From NCBI GenBank assembly GCA_002428265.1, contig DIUR01000023.1:248001-312000 (forward strand): a stretch of DNA of 64,000 bases, given 5' to 3'. The position numbers and the translations under genes were made by a program. Source of the DNA: Bacteriovoracaceae bacterium UBA6153. Its GTDB lineage: Bacteria; Bdellovibrionota; Bacteriovoracia; Bacteriovoracales; Bacteriovoracaceae. Of this stretch, positions 8,464-15,445 are shown piece after piece. How positions within the stretch are numbered: position 1 is the stretch's first letter; each line of letters opens with the position of its first letter. Under the pieces are notes generated by a model. It searched no databases, was not told the origin of the DNA, and saw nothing but the letters and a program-made list of their open reading frames with translations.

Positions 8464-9216
8464 TTAAATGTAAGTTCTAAACTTATCCTCTAGAACATCC
8501 TCCATTGAATAGAATCCAGTATTTTTACTCATAAGCCATTTAGCACCTAAGATGGCACCTCTTCCAAATGCAGCTCGGTCAATACTTTCATGAATTAGTC
8601 GAATCGTTTGAGATGGAAGCCCAAAAATTACTTCGTGCTTTCCAACTACGCCACCAACTCTAATAGAATTTATGTGCTCGTTTACATCTAGGTCTAAGTG
8701 ATTTGCTATTTTCATAGCAGTACCAGATACCCCTTTTTTTTGACGAAAATGCTCTTCTACAATTTCTATGTCTGCATTAGGCACAATCTTTTGAAGTATT
8801 TTTGAGGCAACGATAAGCCAGTTCACTCCGAGAGTAATGTTAGGTGAATATAAAATTGGATTTAGGCGACTAAGATTTTTTAAAAACAGTAATTGGCCAG
8901 AACTGTAGTGAGAAATTGCTGATACAATTTTCGTACCTGATTTTATTATGCTTTCATAATAAAAGTTAGCACTCTCTTCGTTTGAGAAGTCAATGACAAG
9001 GTCTACTTTGTTTGTTGAGAAAAAATCAGCATCAATTTCAGTTTGCGAATAAAATTTACCAGAATCAGTTTTATGACCTAGCTTTTTTGAAGCAAATAAA
9101 TGTTCTGATTTATTTTTTCTTAAAACCCATGATAAGGATAGGTCTGGATCTTTAATGACTTCGTCACATACACTTGAGCCAGTTCGGCCAAAGCCGATAA
9201 TACCAATAGAAATCAT
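8464..9216 (-). CDS. DapB-like dihydrodipicolinate reductase family protein
   Basis: The 250-residue protein has an N-terminal Rossmann motif GFGRTGSS (residues 8-15) and the two-domain layout of DapB, the NAD(P)H-dependent reductase of lysine and diaminopimelate synthesis. The C-terminal domain carries EEHFRQKKGVSGTAMKIA where classical DapB has HH..K.DAPSGTA: the second catalytic-region His is Phe and the D-A-P segment is shortened. It may be a divergent true DapB or a related reductase with another substrate. The leader holds copy 2 of the RNA motif and a hairpin that covers the ribosome binding site, so translation is probably controlled by it. Confidence 0.7.
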   Translation of the reverse strand: MISIGIIGFGRTGSSVCDEVIKDPDLSLSWVLRKNKSEHLFASKKLGHKTDSGKFYSQTEIDADFFSTNKVDLVIDFSNEESANFYYESIIKSGTKIVSAISHYSSGQLLFLKNLSRLNPILYSPNITLGVNWLIVASKILQKIVPNADIEIVEEHFRQKKGVSGTAMKIANHLDLDVNEHINSIRVGGVVGKHEVIFGLPSQTIRLIHESIDRAAFGRGAILGAKWLMSKNTGFYSMEDVLEDKFRTYI

Positions 9217-9223
9217 ACGTCGC

Positions 9224-9246
9224 CCCTTTCCAATAAATGGAAAAGG
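9224..9246 (-). promoter_or_regulatory. Shine-Dalgarno-sequestering hairpin of the DapB-like gene
   Basis: On the transcript CCTTTTCC (9246-9239) pairs with GGAAAGGG (9231-9224), 8 bp with one G-U, and buries the ribosome binding site GGAAAGGGG. Its first two C residues are also the last two of the 3' arm of the upstream aptamer-like hairpin (9251-9245). The two structures therefore compete, as expected for a translational riboswitch platform. Confidence 0.55.
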
Positions 9247-9293
9247 AACAACGACCCTATTGTTCCGACACTGCCATAAAAATTATGGCACCC
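9245..9293 (-). ncRNA. Two-hairpin RNA motif, copy 2 (riboswitch candidate)
   Basis: Read on the minus strand: GGGTG (9293-9289), a perfect 8-bp hairpin TGCCATAA/TTATGGCA (9290-9283 with 9279-9272), CAGTGTC (9273-9267), then a 7-bp hairpin GGAACAA/TTGTTCC (9266-9260 with 9251-9245) closing the loop TAGGGTCG. Loop, lead and linker match copies 1 and 3, while both stems differ but remain paired. It lies in the leader of the DapB-like gene, directly before the hairpin covering its ribosome binding site. Confidence 0.65.
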
Positions 9294-9392
9294 TAATGCA
9301 TATTAAATTATTGTGCATGTAGAGAATAACTGCAAGCCCTATTGCATTATTAATTATAATTCTAGTTTTAATTTATAAGAAAAAAGCTCAAG

Positions 9393-9851
9393 TTAATTTT
9401 CAGCAGAGATGCGAAGAAGAGTTGCAAGAAAAAATAAACCAGTTGTAAAAAAAATTAATGTTGTAAACTTTTGAGTGAATAATTTTTCTAGAAATGTTTT
9501 TCTTTTGTTTGTGTAAAATAAAACATCTTTGTGAAGCTTGAGTTCAATGCTTTGGAAAGTCAAAACTTGACAAGAATTATCTGTATCAAGTTGATCCATT
9601 TCAGTTAAGGTAAATTCAAAAATCTCAATAGCTTCAAGATAATCGCAATCTAATATTTTTGCCAATGTTTTTAAAAAACCATGTACGAAAGTTCTATGGG
9701 GAAGTTTCGCTAAATTATTTTCTTCCAAGTTGATGAGGTGATAAGTTGGAATTTTGGTCATGTGTGATAGCGATCTTATAGATAGATTTTTCTCTTCTCT
9801 ACGAAACTTCAAATATGAACCAATTAGTATTTTTAACTTTTTTCTTTCCAT
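9393..9851 (-). CDS. RodZ-like HTH protein with C-terminal membrane helix
   Basis: The 152-residue protein has an N-terminal helix-turn-helix of the HTH_25/RodZ type (about 10-75, with SIRSLSHMTKIPTYHLINLEE and the PHRTFVHGFLKTLAK continuation) and one membrane helix near 125-145. It has only a few residues beyond the membrane, so the large periplasmic domain of RodZ is missing. RodZ links MreB to the envelope; this short form may do the same or act as a membrane-bound regulator. No clear ribosome binding site precedes the ATG, because an intrinsic terminator ends only about 12 bases upstream. Confidence 0.65.
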   Translation of the reverse strand: MERKKLKILIGSYLKFRREEKNLSIRSLSHMTKIPTYHLINLEENNLAKLPHRTFVHGFLKTLAKILDCDYLEAIEIFEFTLTEMDQLDTDNSCQVLTFQSIELKLHKDVLFYTNKRKTFLEKLFTQKFTTLIFFTTGLFFLATLLRISAEN

Positions 9852-9862
9852 AATTTTAAAAT

Positions 9863-9895
9863 AAAAAAAGATAGGGCCATATTACTGACCCTATC
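9863..9895 (-). terminator. Intrinsic terminator in the leader of the RodZ-like gene
   Basis: On the minus strand GATAGGG (9895-9889) pairs with CCCTATC (9876-9870) across a 12-nt loop and is followed by seven T residues (9869-9863). It lies between RNA motif copy 3 and the RodZ-like start codon, so it works as an attenuator rather than an end-of-gene terminator. Its 3' arm CCCTAT is also complementary to ATAGGG in the loop region of copy 3. Confidence 0.7.
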
Positions 9896-9999
9896 GCTTA
9901 GGAGATTCATGCTCAAAGATGAAAAAAATGAGCACGATCAAAACTAGTTTAACTTATATATTTAATAAAACGATTTCACTTAACTGAATATGATTAACA

Positions 10000-10043
10000 A
10001 GCAACGACCCTATTGCCAAAGAACTGTCTTGAACAAGACACCC
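10000..10043 (-). ncRNA. Two-hairpin RNA motif, copy 3 (riboswitch candidate)
   Basis: On the minus strand: GGGTG (10043-10039), a 7-bp hairpin TGTCTTG/CAAGACA (palindromic, 10040-10034 with 10031-10025), CAGTTCT (10026-10020), then GCAA/TTGC with a flanking G-U pair (10017-10013 with 10004-10000) closing the loop TAGGGTCG (10012-10005). The organisation equals that of the copies at 6693 and 9293. It is followed about 105 bases later by an intrinsic terminator, so this copy would control transcription. Confidence 0.6.
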
Positions 10044-10057
10044 ATAAATGTATTTCT

Positions 10058-10086
10058 ACCATAGAAAAATATGGGCTGGGTTTCAA
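10058..10086 (-). promoter_or_regulatory. Sigma-70-type promoter upstream of RNA motif copy 3
   Basis: On the minus strand TTGAAA (10086-10081), a 17-base spacer and TATGGT (10063-10058) form a plausible housekeeping promoter. The predicted start lies about 8-10 bases before the GGGTG of the RNA motif. Confidence 0.45.
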
Positions 10087-10391
10087 GGAGCAGTGTGCCT
10101 ATGGTTATTTCTTTGGCTCCATTGGCGCTTATTCCTAGTTCAATAACAAAGAAGTCTGTTTCTGATTTATGTTTAAAAAACTGTTGAAATTATTGTGCTA
10201 TTTTCATTTTTATAAAAACAATTGACTTTGTACCATAGCACAGATGTTATATGTTTATTATGGAAAAAATGATATTTGGAAGATTAGCAGTAATGACAGG
10301 TGTTGGAGCTGAAAACCGTAAGATTTTATCAACGCAAAGAACTTCTGTAAAAAGTTAAGGTTGTTCTCATGTATTAAAAAACGATTTTATC

Positions 10392-10688
10392 TTATCCTCC
10401 AGAACCCTCACCACCAATTTTCATTCCTTTTGCCTGAACATTGAATTTGGCACCGAATGAACGGAAGAAGTGAACTTTTTTTACTTCTGATCCATCGATT
10501 ATAATTCCAGAAGTTGTTTCAACAGATTCAATCGCTGAATCAGAATTATGAACATTGATAGCTTCGATTTCCGAAACATCAACGACCGTAGAATCATTTA
10601 ATTCAATTGATTTGATAGCTAGAGATGCATTGGCATTTGATCCAATAATCGCTAATCCTAATAATGTTAAACGAAGTAGATTTTTCAT
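10392..10688 (-). CDS. Small exported protein, unknown function
   Basis: The 98-residue protein has a signal peptide (about 1-21, ending ANA) and a mature part with repeating Val/Ile-acidic strands (VVDVSEIEAINV, SAIESVETTSGIII), ending in a Gly-rich tail. The ATG overlaps the stop of the upstream HTH regulator gene by four bases (ATGA), so the two are co-translated. No family is recognised; a link to the regulator, as target or effector, is inference. Confidence 0.6.
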   Translation of the reverse strand: MKNLLRLTLLGLAIIGSNANASLAIKSIELNDSTVVDVSEIEAINVHNSDSAIESVETTSGIIIDGSEVKKVHFFRSFGAKFNVQAKGMKIGGEGSGG

Positions 10689-11557
10689 TCCAATACTCCC
10701 GAATCCTTGTAAGCCAAAAAGGTACTTGAAACGGCCGTACTATAAACTTTTAGATTTCCTAAGTACATAGCATTATTAAAAATTAGTTCTTTTCGCTCAT
10801 TAAACTGTTTTTGTTGCAAAGATTTCAATGCCTTAAGACCCGCCTCGTTAAGTGATTCGGTTTGATAGCTCATCCAATTATTGATTCCTCCGGCTTCTTC
10901 AAGACGGTAATGTTTTAAAGCAAATTCCACTCTCTTTTTAACGTCAGAGAATGGAAGTTTAAAATCTTTAATCTTTCCGACGATTCGGCCGCTTTCCATT
11001 CTTAGTACAATACCTTTATCTAAAAGCTCTTGGAGTTTAGATACTCCTCTTTCGCCAAGTTCAAAACGTACCTCTTCTTCAGTCGTTCCAGAGGTCGTAT
11101 AAGCCAAGCTTAAAATCAAAAAGTTTGATTCCTCTAGGAAATACTGACGGTCTTCGTTTGTGACGTATTCATACTCTTGGTTATGGCTATTTTTTAAGGC
11201 CATTACTGTTGCGATTTCTGGATGGAAGTCTTTCATGTATAGAACGAGTTCATTATCAAAACCAAGCGCCAAAAACACTTTAATGACTGTTTCTGGTTGT
11301 GGATTTCCCTTAAGGTAGGTAATCCGGCGAAGAGTAGATATAGGGACGCCTGTCTTGTCCTCCACGTTCTGGAGAGACAATCTTGGATTGGCCTCTAAGA
11401 AGGAATCGATACAAGCTTTAATCCGCTCGCATTTACCTTGATTAATGTCTCCGTTGCCCTCAAGCACGGGTGAACTGATTTCTATGTTCACCTTTACCTC
11501 ATGTCTTTTATTGTTTGGGGTATTCCCATAACACAATTTTGTTTTGGCAGATATCAT
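10685..11557 (-). CDS. HTH regulator, TIGR02147-like
   Basis: The 290-residue protein has a helix-turn-helix near residues 55-95 (LSLQNVEDKTGVPISTLRRI). The following winged part (EEEVRFELGERGVSKLQELLDKGIV) and helical C-terminus resemble the TIGR02147/DUF4423 regulators that are abundant in Bdellovibrio relatives. It is followed without a gap by a small exported protein. Two copies of the CAC-GTGGTTTT site lie upstream of it, so it may regulate itself and the adjoining genes. Family assignment is from memory of the layout, not from a search. Confidence 0.6.
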   Translation of the reverse strand: MISAKTKLCYGNTPNNKRHEVKVNIEISSPVLEGNGDINQGKCERIKACIDSFLEANPRLSLQNVEDKTGVPISTLRRITYLKGNPQPETVIKVFLALGFDNELVLYMKDFHPEIATVMALKNSHNQEYEYVTNEDRQYFLEESNFLILSLAYTTSGTTEEEVRFELGERGVSKLQELLDKGIVLRMESGRIVGKIKDFKLPFSDVKKRVEFALKHYRLEEAGGINNWMSYQTESLNEAGLKALKSLQQKQFNERKELIFNNAMYLGNLKVYSTAVSSTFLAYKDSGVLE

Positions 11558-11612
11558 GTATCTGACATTGTGAAATATTTATAGTGCCTTTTTGATACTA
11601 GTTGAAATATTT

Positions 11613-11628
11613 GTTCACGGTGGTTTTC
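11613..11628. promoter_or_regulatory. Operator-like site 1 (CAC-G-GTGGTTTT)
   Basis: GTTCACGGTGGTTTTC matches three other sites at 11676, 15282 and 15341. It is imperfectly palindromic around a central G. It lies upstream of the HTH regulator gene. Confidence 0.5.
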
Positions 11629-11675
11629 AAATTTTTCATTTTTGAAACGCAGTCCAATGCTTTAGGAGATTTAAA

Positions 11676-11692
11676 AAAACCACGGTGGTTTT
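11676..11692. promoter_or_regulatory. Operator-like site 2, perfect 17-bp palindrome
   Basis: AAAACCACGGTGGTTTT reads the same on both strands around a central base. It lies between the divergent HTH regulator and ArsR-rhodanese genes and is the best match to the shared site. Confidence 0.6.
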
Positions 11693-11779
11693 ATCCTAAT
11701 TTGTAACTTTAGAAATAAAATCTAAGCCGAGCTTTGTTCGATTTCCTAATGCATCAGAATCTTTAAGAAATTTCTGTTA

Positions 11780-11812
11780 TTGCACATCATTCTAATGAGT
11801 GTTAGTATGATG
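11780..11812 (+). promoter_or_regulatory. Promoter and overlapping ArsR operator
   Basis: TTGCAC (11780-11785), a 17-base spacer and TAGTAT (11803-11808) form a promoter ending seven bases before the ATG. A dyad overlaps it: CATCATTCTAA (11785-11795) and TTAGTATGATG (11802-11812), 10 of 11 positions complementary. Binding of the ArsR product here would block RNA polymerase, which predicts autoregulation. The transcript would have almost no leader. Confidence 0.65.
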
Positions 11813-11814
11813 GA

Positions 11815-12477
11815 ATGAAAAGACAAGCTAAAGACACGGTTTATTTAAGCATTGCTACGATTACCAAAGCTCTCTCAAGTCCAAAGAGGATTGAAATTCT
11901 AGAACTTCTTTCTCAGGGAGAAAAAACTGTTGAGGCGATCTCAAAACAGGCGGAGCTTGGTCTCAAAAATGCAAGTGCGCAGTTAAAAGAGCTAAGGTCT
12001 TCACGCCTATTGGATTCGAGAAAAGATGGAAAGTATGTTTACTACTTCTTGGCAAATAAATCTGTTTCAAATTTTCTAATTCACCTACGAGAATTTTCAG
12101 AGGAAACATCCGTCGAGCTTCAAAAAATAACTAAAGAGGCATTTTCAAGTCCAAATGATTTGAATTCAATTGATAGAAAATCACTTTTGGCCCAAGCTAA
12201 AAAAGGTGAAATTCTTATTATTGATGTTCGCCCTGATGATGAATTTAAAGCAGGTCATATTCCATTTGCTCGATCTATCCCGTTGTCTCAGTTGAAAAAC
12301 GCAATGAAGGGATTTTCTAAGAATGTTGAGATCGTGGCCTATTGTCGTGGCCCGTATTGTTTTCTCGCTAAAGATGCAGTTGAAGCTTTGAAAGCCAAAG
12401 GATTCAAGGCAAAAAGACTTGGAGACAGCGTTGCTGAATGGGAGCTTTGCGGTCTTCCCGTTGAGAAGTCAGCGTGA
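11815..12477 (+). CDS. ArsR-type regulator fused to a rhodanese domain
   Basis: The 220-residue protein joins an ArsR/SmtB winged helix (about 1-95, with SSPKRIEILELLSQGEKTVEAI) to a rhodanese domain (about 125-220, with DVRPDDEFKAGHIP and the active-site loop CRGPYC). The DNA-binding half has no Cys, so classical metal-thiolate sensing is excluded and any sulfur sensing would use the rhodanese Cys. It heads an operon with a second rhodanese-containing protein, a DsrE protein and a methyltransferase, and a dyad overlaps its promoter. A role as persulfide or thiol-reactive stress repressor is inferred. Confidence 0.88.
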   Translation: MKRQAKDTVYLSIATITKALSSPKRIEILELLSQGEKTVEAISKQAELGLKNASAQLKELRSSRLLDSRKDGKYVYYFLANKSVSNFLIHLREFSEETSVELQKITKEAFSSPNDLNSIDRKSLLAQAKKGEILIIDVRPDDEFKAGHIPFARSIPLSQLKNAMKGFSKNVEIVAYCRGPYCFLAKDAVEALKAKGFKAKRLGDSVAEWELCGLPVEKSA

Positions 12478-12483
12478 GGATAT

Positions 12484-14016
12484 ATGAGTAAAGAAATAAA
12501 ACTGGGTCTAAAAGAAAACCTTTACCAATTCACTTTACTTGTTATTGTAAATGCTTTTGTTGGAGCAATGATTGGGCTAGAGCGAACATTGCTTCCCGAA
12601 ATCGCAGAAAAAGATTTTCACATGGTCGCTAAAACGGCGATTCTTTCATTTATTATTGTTTTTGGTCTATCAAAGGCAGTTACGAATTACTTTGCTGGTA
12701 GGTTTTCAGATCGTTATGGAAGAAAAATTGTCCTCATCGTTGGGTGGCTCATAGCGATTCCTGTTCCATTTCTATTGATTCATGCTCCGAGTTGGAACTG
12801 GATTATTCTTGCAAATTTATTTTTGGGTGTAAGCCAAGGCCTAACCTGGTCGACAACCGTCATTATGAAAATCGACCTTGTTGGAAGCAAACAACGAGGC
12901 TTTGCTATGGGCCTCAATGAATTTGCAGGATACTTCGCTGTTGCATTATCTGCACTTTTCACTGGATACATTGCAAGTCTTTATAGTCATAGGCCAGAGC
13001 CATTTTATCTTGGTTTTGGTTATGTCATTATCGGAACACTTTTATCAATATTTCTTGTAAAAGAAACAAGCCATCATGTGGCACATGAAATTGCTAATCA
13101 TGGATATAAGCACCACACGCTTGACCAGTTGACCATCTTTTTAAAAACTTCGTTTAAGGACAAAAACTTGTCTTCAGTCACACAAGCAGGATTTGTTAAT
13201 AACTTAAATGATGGTATCGCCTGGGGCTTATTTCCTATGCTGTATGCTTCACTCGCGTTTGATTTGAAGACGATAGGAATGCTTGCTGCAATCTATCCTG
13301 CATCATGGGGATTGTTACAAATAATTACAGGTTACGCATCTGACAAACTCGGCAGAAAATGGCCAATCGCTTATGGAATGTGGATTCAGGCATTAGGAAT
13401 AGTCTTTATCGCTGTATCTTCAAATCTTATTGCGTTTATAATTGGAAATCTATTGTTGGGATTAGGAACAGCTTTAGTTTACCCGACGTTATTGGCTGCT
13501 ATTGGAGATGTGGCTCATCCATCATGGCGGGCATCTTCTGTTGGTGTATATCGTTTGTGGAGAGATTCAGGATATGCAGCCGGGGCTATTATCGCCGGGC
13601 TAACGGCAGATTTATTTGGACTGAGAATCGCAATTGGTCTCGTAGCTTTTTTGACATTTTTATCTGGAATCATTGTGGCTTTCAGAATGCGTGAAACTTT
13701 GCAAAAGAAAAAGGAAAGCATTGCTGTTGATGAATTGTCTAAAAAAATACAGACAAGCGAGAAAGTTTATATTTTTGATGTTCGATCAACAGATGAGTAT
13801 GAGGCCGGACATATTGATGGGGCTATTAATGTCCCAAAAGAATTTTTGATAGAGATAGCCTCATCTCTTTCAAAGGACTCTTTGATCGTCACAAACTGCG
13901 GTAAAGGTGGAGGGCGCTCAATTGAGGCGATGACAATTTTAAGGAAAAATGGATGGAAGAATAGCTATTGGTTAGAGGGTGGCTATTTAGGTTACAAACA
14001 ACAAGGAGACAAATAA
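12484..14016 (+). CDS. MFS transporter with C-terminal rhodanese domain
   Basis: The 510-residue protein begins with a twelve-helix major facilitator core (about 1-405), including the FSDRYGRK loop between helices 2 and 3 and its repeat ASDKLGRK in the second half. A cytoplasmic rhodanese domain follows (about 415-510: VRSTDEYEAGHI, active-site CGKGGGR). The fusion suggests export of a sulfur-containing or thiol-bound compound delivered by the rhodanese part. The substrate is not visible. It is co-transcribed with the ArsR-rhodanese gene seven bases upstream, and its stop overlaps the next start by one base. Confidence 0.88.
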   Translation: MSKEIKLGLKENLYQFTLLVIVNAFVGAMIGLERTLLPEIAEKDFHMVAKTAILSFIIVFGLSKAVTNYFAGRFSDRYGRKIVLIVGWLIAIPVPFLLIHAPSWNWIILANLFLGVSQGLTWSTTVIMKIDLVGSKQRGFAMGLNEFAGYFAVALSALFTGYIASLYSHRPEPFYLGFGYVIIGTLLSIFLVKETSHHVAHEIANHGYKHHTLDQLTIFLKTSFKDKNLSSVTQAGFVNNLNDGIAWGLFPMLYASLAFDLKTIGMLAAIYPASWGLLQIITGYASDKLGRKWPIAYGMWIQALGIVFIAVSSNLIAFIIGNLLLGLGTALVYPTLLAAIGDVAHPSWRASSVGVYRLWRDSGYAAGAIIAGLTADLFGLRIAIGLVAFLTFLSGIIVAFRMRETLQKKKESIAVDELSKKIQTSEKVYIFDVRSTDEYEAGHIDGAINVPKEFLIEIASSLSKDSLIVTNCGKGGGRSIEAMTILRKNGWKNSYWLEGGYLGYKQQGDK

Positions 14017-14366
14017 TGAAGTACCTTTTTATTTTAAATGAAGCACCTTATGGAACAGAAAGAAGCTACAATGCTCTAAGATTGGCCGGATCATTATCAA
14101 AAAAAGATGATATCGAAGTGAAAATGTTTTTAATGGGTGACGCTGCTTCTTGTGCAAAAAAAGGACAAAAGGTTCCACAGGGTTACTATAATGTTGAGGT
14201 TATGCTTAAGAATGTGATTCGTAATAATTCAGAGATTGGTGTTTGCGGTACTTGTATGGAAGCCCGAGGAATTACAGATCAAGAGTTAATTGAAGGAACC
14301 AGTCATAGTACACTTGATGCACTTTCTAATATGACAATTTGGGCTGATAAAGTTTTAGTTTTTTAA
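14016..14366 (+). CDS. DsrE/DsrF-like sulfur-relay protein
   Basis: The 116-residue protein starts MKYLFILNEAPYGTERSYNALRLA, the typical N-terminus of soluble DsrE proteins, and contains MGDAASCAKKG and a CGTC pair near residues 82-85. DsrE-like proteins carry sulfur as a Cys persulfide. The ATG at 14016 shares its A with the stop of the MFS-rhodanese gene and is preceded by AAGGAG, which fixes the start. A relay between the rhodanese domains and this protein is likely. Confidence 0.85.
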   Translation: MKYLFILNEAPYGTERSYNALRLAGSLSKKDDIEVKMFLMGDAASCAKKGQKVPQGYYNVEVMLKNVIRNNSEIGVCGTCMEARGITDQELIEGTSHSTLDALSNMTIWADKVLVF

Positions 14367-14368
14367 AA

Positions 14369-14983
14369 ATGAAGAGAAACGAAAAAATTATCAAACTTTA
14401 TGATAGCAGAGCGAGCGAGTATGATGATTGGTTTGAGAGACATGATGATGTTTTTCAAAAAGAGTTAGCTTTACTTCGTGAACATCTTTTCTCTAGTAAA
14501 AAATCCCTCGAAGTGGGGATCGGCTCTGGTCGATTTGCAAGTGCATTGAGACTTTCAAAAGGCATCGATCCCTCACAGGAAATGATAAAACTTTGCAAAG
14601 AAAAAAGAATTGATGCTGTTTTAGGTGTAGCCGAGAATCTTCCGTTTGAATCTGGTGAGTTTGAACAAGTCTTTTTCATCACGAGTCTTTGCTTTGTGGA
14701 AGATGCAGACATGGCCATCGCTGAAGCTAGTCGCGTACTCAAAAATGATGGTATTATCACAATTGCATTTATAGATAAAAACTCAGCAATGGGAACAATG
14801 TATCAGGAAAAGAGAGGCGAATATTTTGAAGACGCCGTCTTTTTAACTGCTGATGAATTGTTATTGAGAATGGAAAAATTTGAATTTAAGTATTTTAAAA
14901 TGTCTGGCATTAATTTTAGTACCGCTATCAATGAACCTCCTTTTGATTTTTGTGTAATGAGCTTCAGAAAGATTATTCCTTAA
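14369..14983 (+). CDS. Class I SAM-dependent methyltransferase
   Basis: The 204-residue protein has the Methyltransf_11 signature: SLEVGIGSGRFA (SAM-binding motif I), GIDPSQEMIK (motif II), AENLPFESGEFEQVFF and SRVLKNDGIITIAF. It starts three bases after the DsrE stop and belongs to the rhodanese operon. The substrate may be a thiol or metalloid species handled by the neighbours, but nothing in the sequence shows this. Confidence 0.82.
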   Translation: MKRNEKIIKLYDSRASEYDDWFERHDDVFQKELALLREHLFSSKKSLEVGIGSGRFASALRLSKGIDPSQEMIKLCKEKRIDAVLGVAENLPFESGEFEQVFFITSLCFVEDADMAIAEASRVLKNDGIITIAFIDKNSAMGTMYQEKRGEYFEDAVFLTADELLLRMEKFEFKYFKMSGINFSTAINEPPFDFCVMSFRKIIP

Positions 14984-15281
14984 TTTCTAGCGTTGCCCCG
15001 TCAATCGTCATCTTTTTTAATTTGTCTCAAAGATCGTTTAAACTATTGTCCGGATTGTAAGCATTGAAATTAAGCAAGTTGAACGAATTTAAATGGGGCT
15101 TTCATCTAAAGTTTTTATCTTGCTTTGGCAAACAACGCCTCCAGCTGGGATAAATGAATTGTCGAATTTAGTGAATAGGCTCATTTTATTATTAAAGCAG
15201 ATTTTTTAATCCTTAACCGTTCAAATAATTCATAAGTGAAAGAATATATCAGTTTATTTTTGACCATCATGATTTTCAAAG

Positions 15282-15294
15282 TCACCGTGGTTTT
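15282..15294. promoter_or_regulatory. Operator-like site 3
   Basis: TCACCGTGGTTTT differs from sites 1 and 2 only at the central base. It lies about 150 bases before the first gene of the conjugative element. Confidence 0.45.
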
Positions 15295-15340
15295 ATTCAT
15301 CTAATCGATTCCAGATGTTTAGTACGCTGTAGCCTTTCAC

Positions 15341-15359
15341 AAAAACCACCATGGTGAAC
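15341..15359. promoter_or_regulatory. Operator-like site 4
   Basis: The reverse strand reads GTTCACCATGGTGGTTTTT, i.e. the GTTCAC and GTGGTTTT halves of site 1 with three extra bases between them. It lies about 90 bases before the 15446 gene. Confidence 0.45.
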
Positions 15360-15445
15360 TAAAATCAATCACTCAATTATTTAAATTGTTTTTTTTTGAT
15401 TCGTTCTTTAATTTCATTTTCACCAAAATAATTTAGGGGGAATGA

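Larger units (their letters stand above)
9852..10391. other. Long leader/intergenic region
   Basis: These 540 bases hold, on the minus strand, a promoter, RNA motif copy 3 and an attenuator for the RodZ-like gene. The remainder (10087-10391) has a possible 32-codon + strand frame at 10260-10358 (MEKMIFGRLAVMTGVG at its start) without a ribosome binding site. It could be a gene remnant or chance. Confidence 0.4.
14984..15445. other. Intergenic region with operator sites, left edge of the conjugative element
   Basis: These 462 bases contain no convincing gene. The right part has two copies of the operator-like site (15282, 15341) before the first gene of the conjugation operon. The left part may contain gene debris. 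No attachment repeat could be matched to the sequence after the integrase. Confidence 0.45.

Noticed and set aside
9332..9345. GCAAGCCCTATTGC hairpin, similar to the second hairpin of the RNA motif
   Set aside because: The loop is TAGGGC and lacks the GGGTG hairpin and CAGT linker, so it is not counted as a fourth copy.
10260..10358. 32-codon frame (MEKMIFGRLAVMTGVG...)
   Set aside because: No Shine-Dalgarno sequence; kept only as a note within the intergenic entry.
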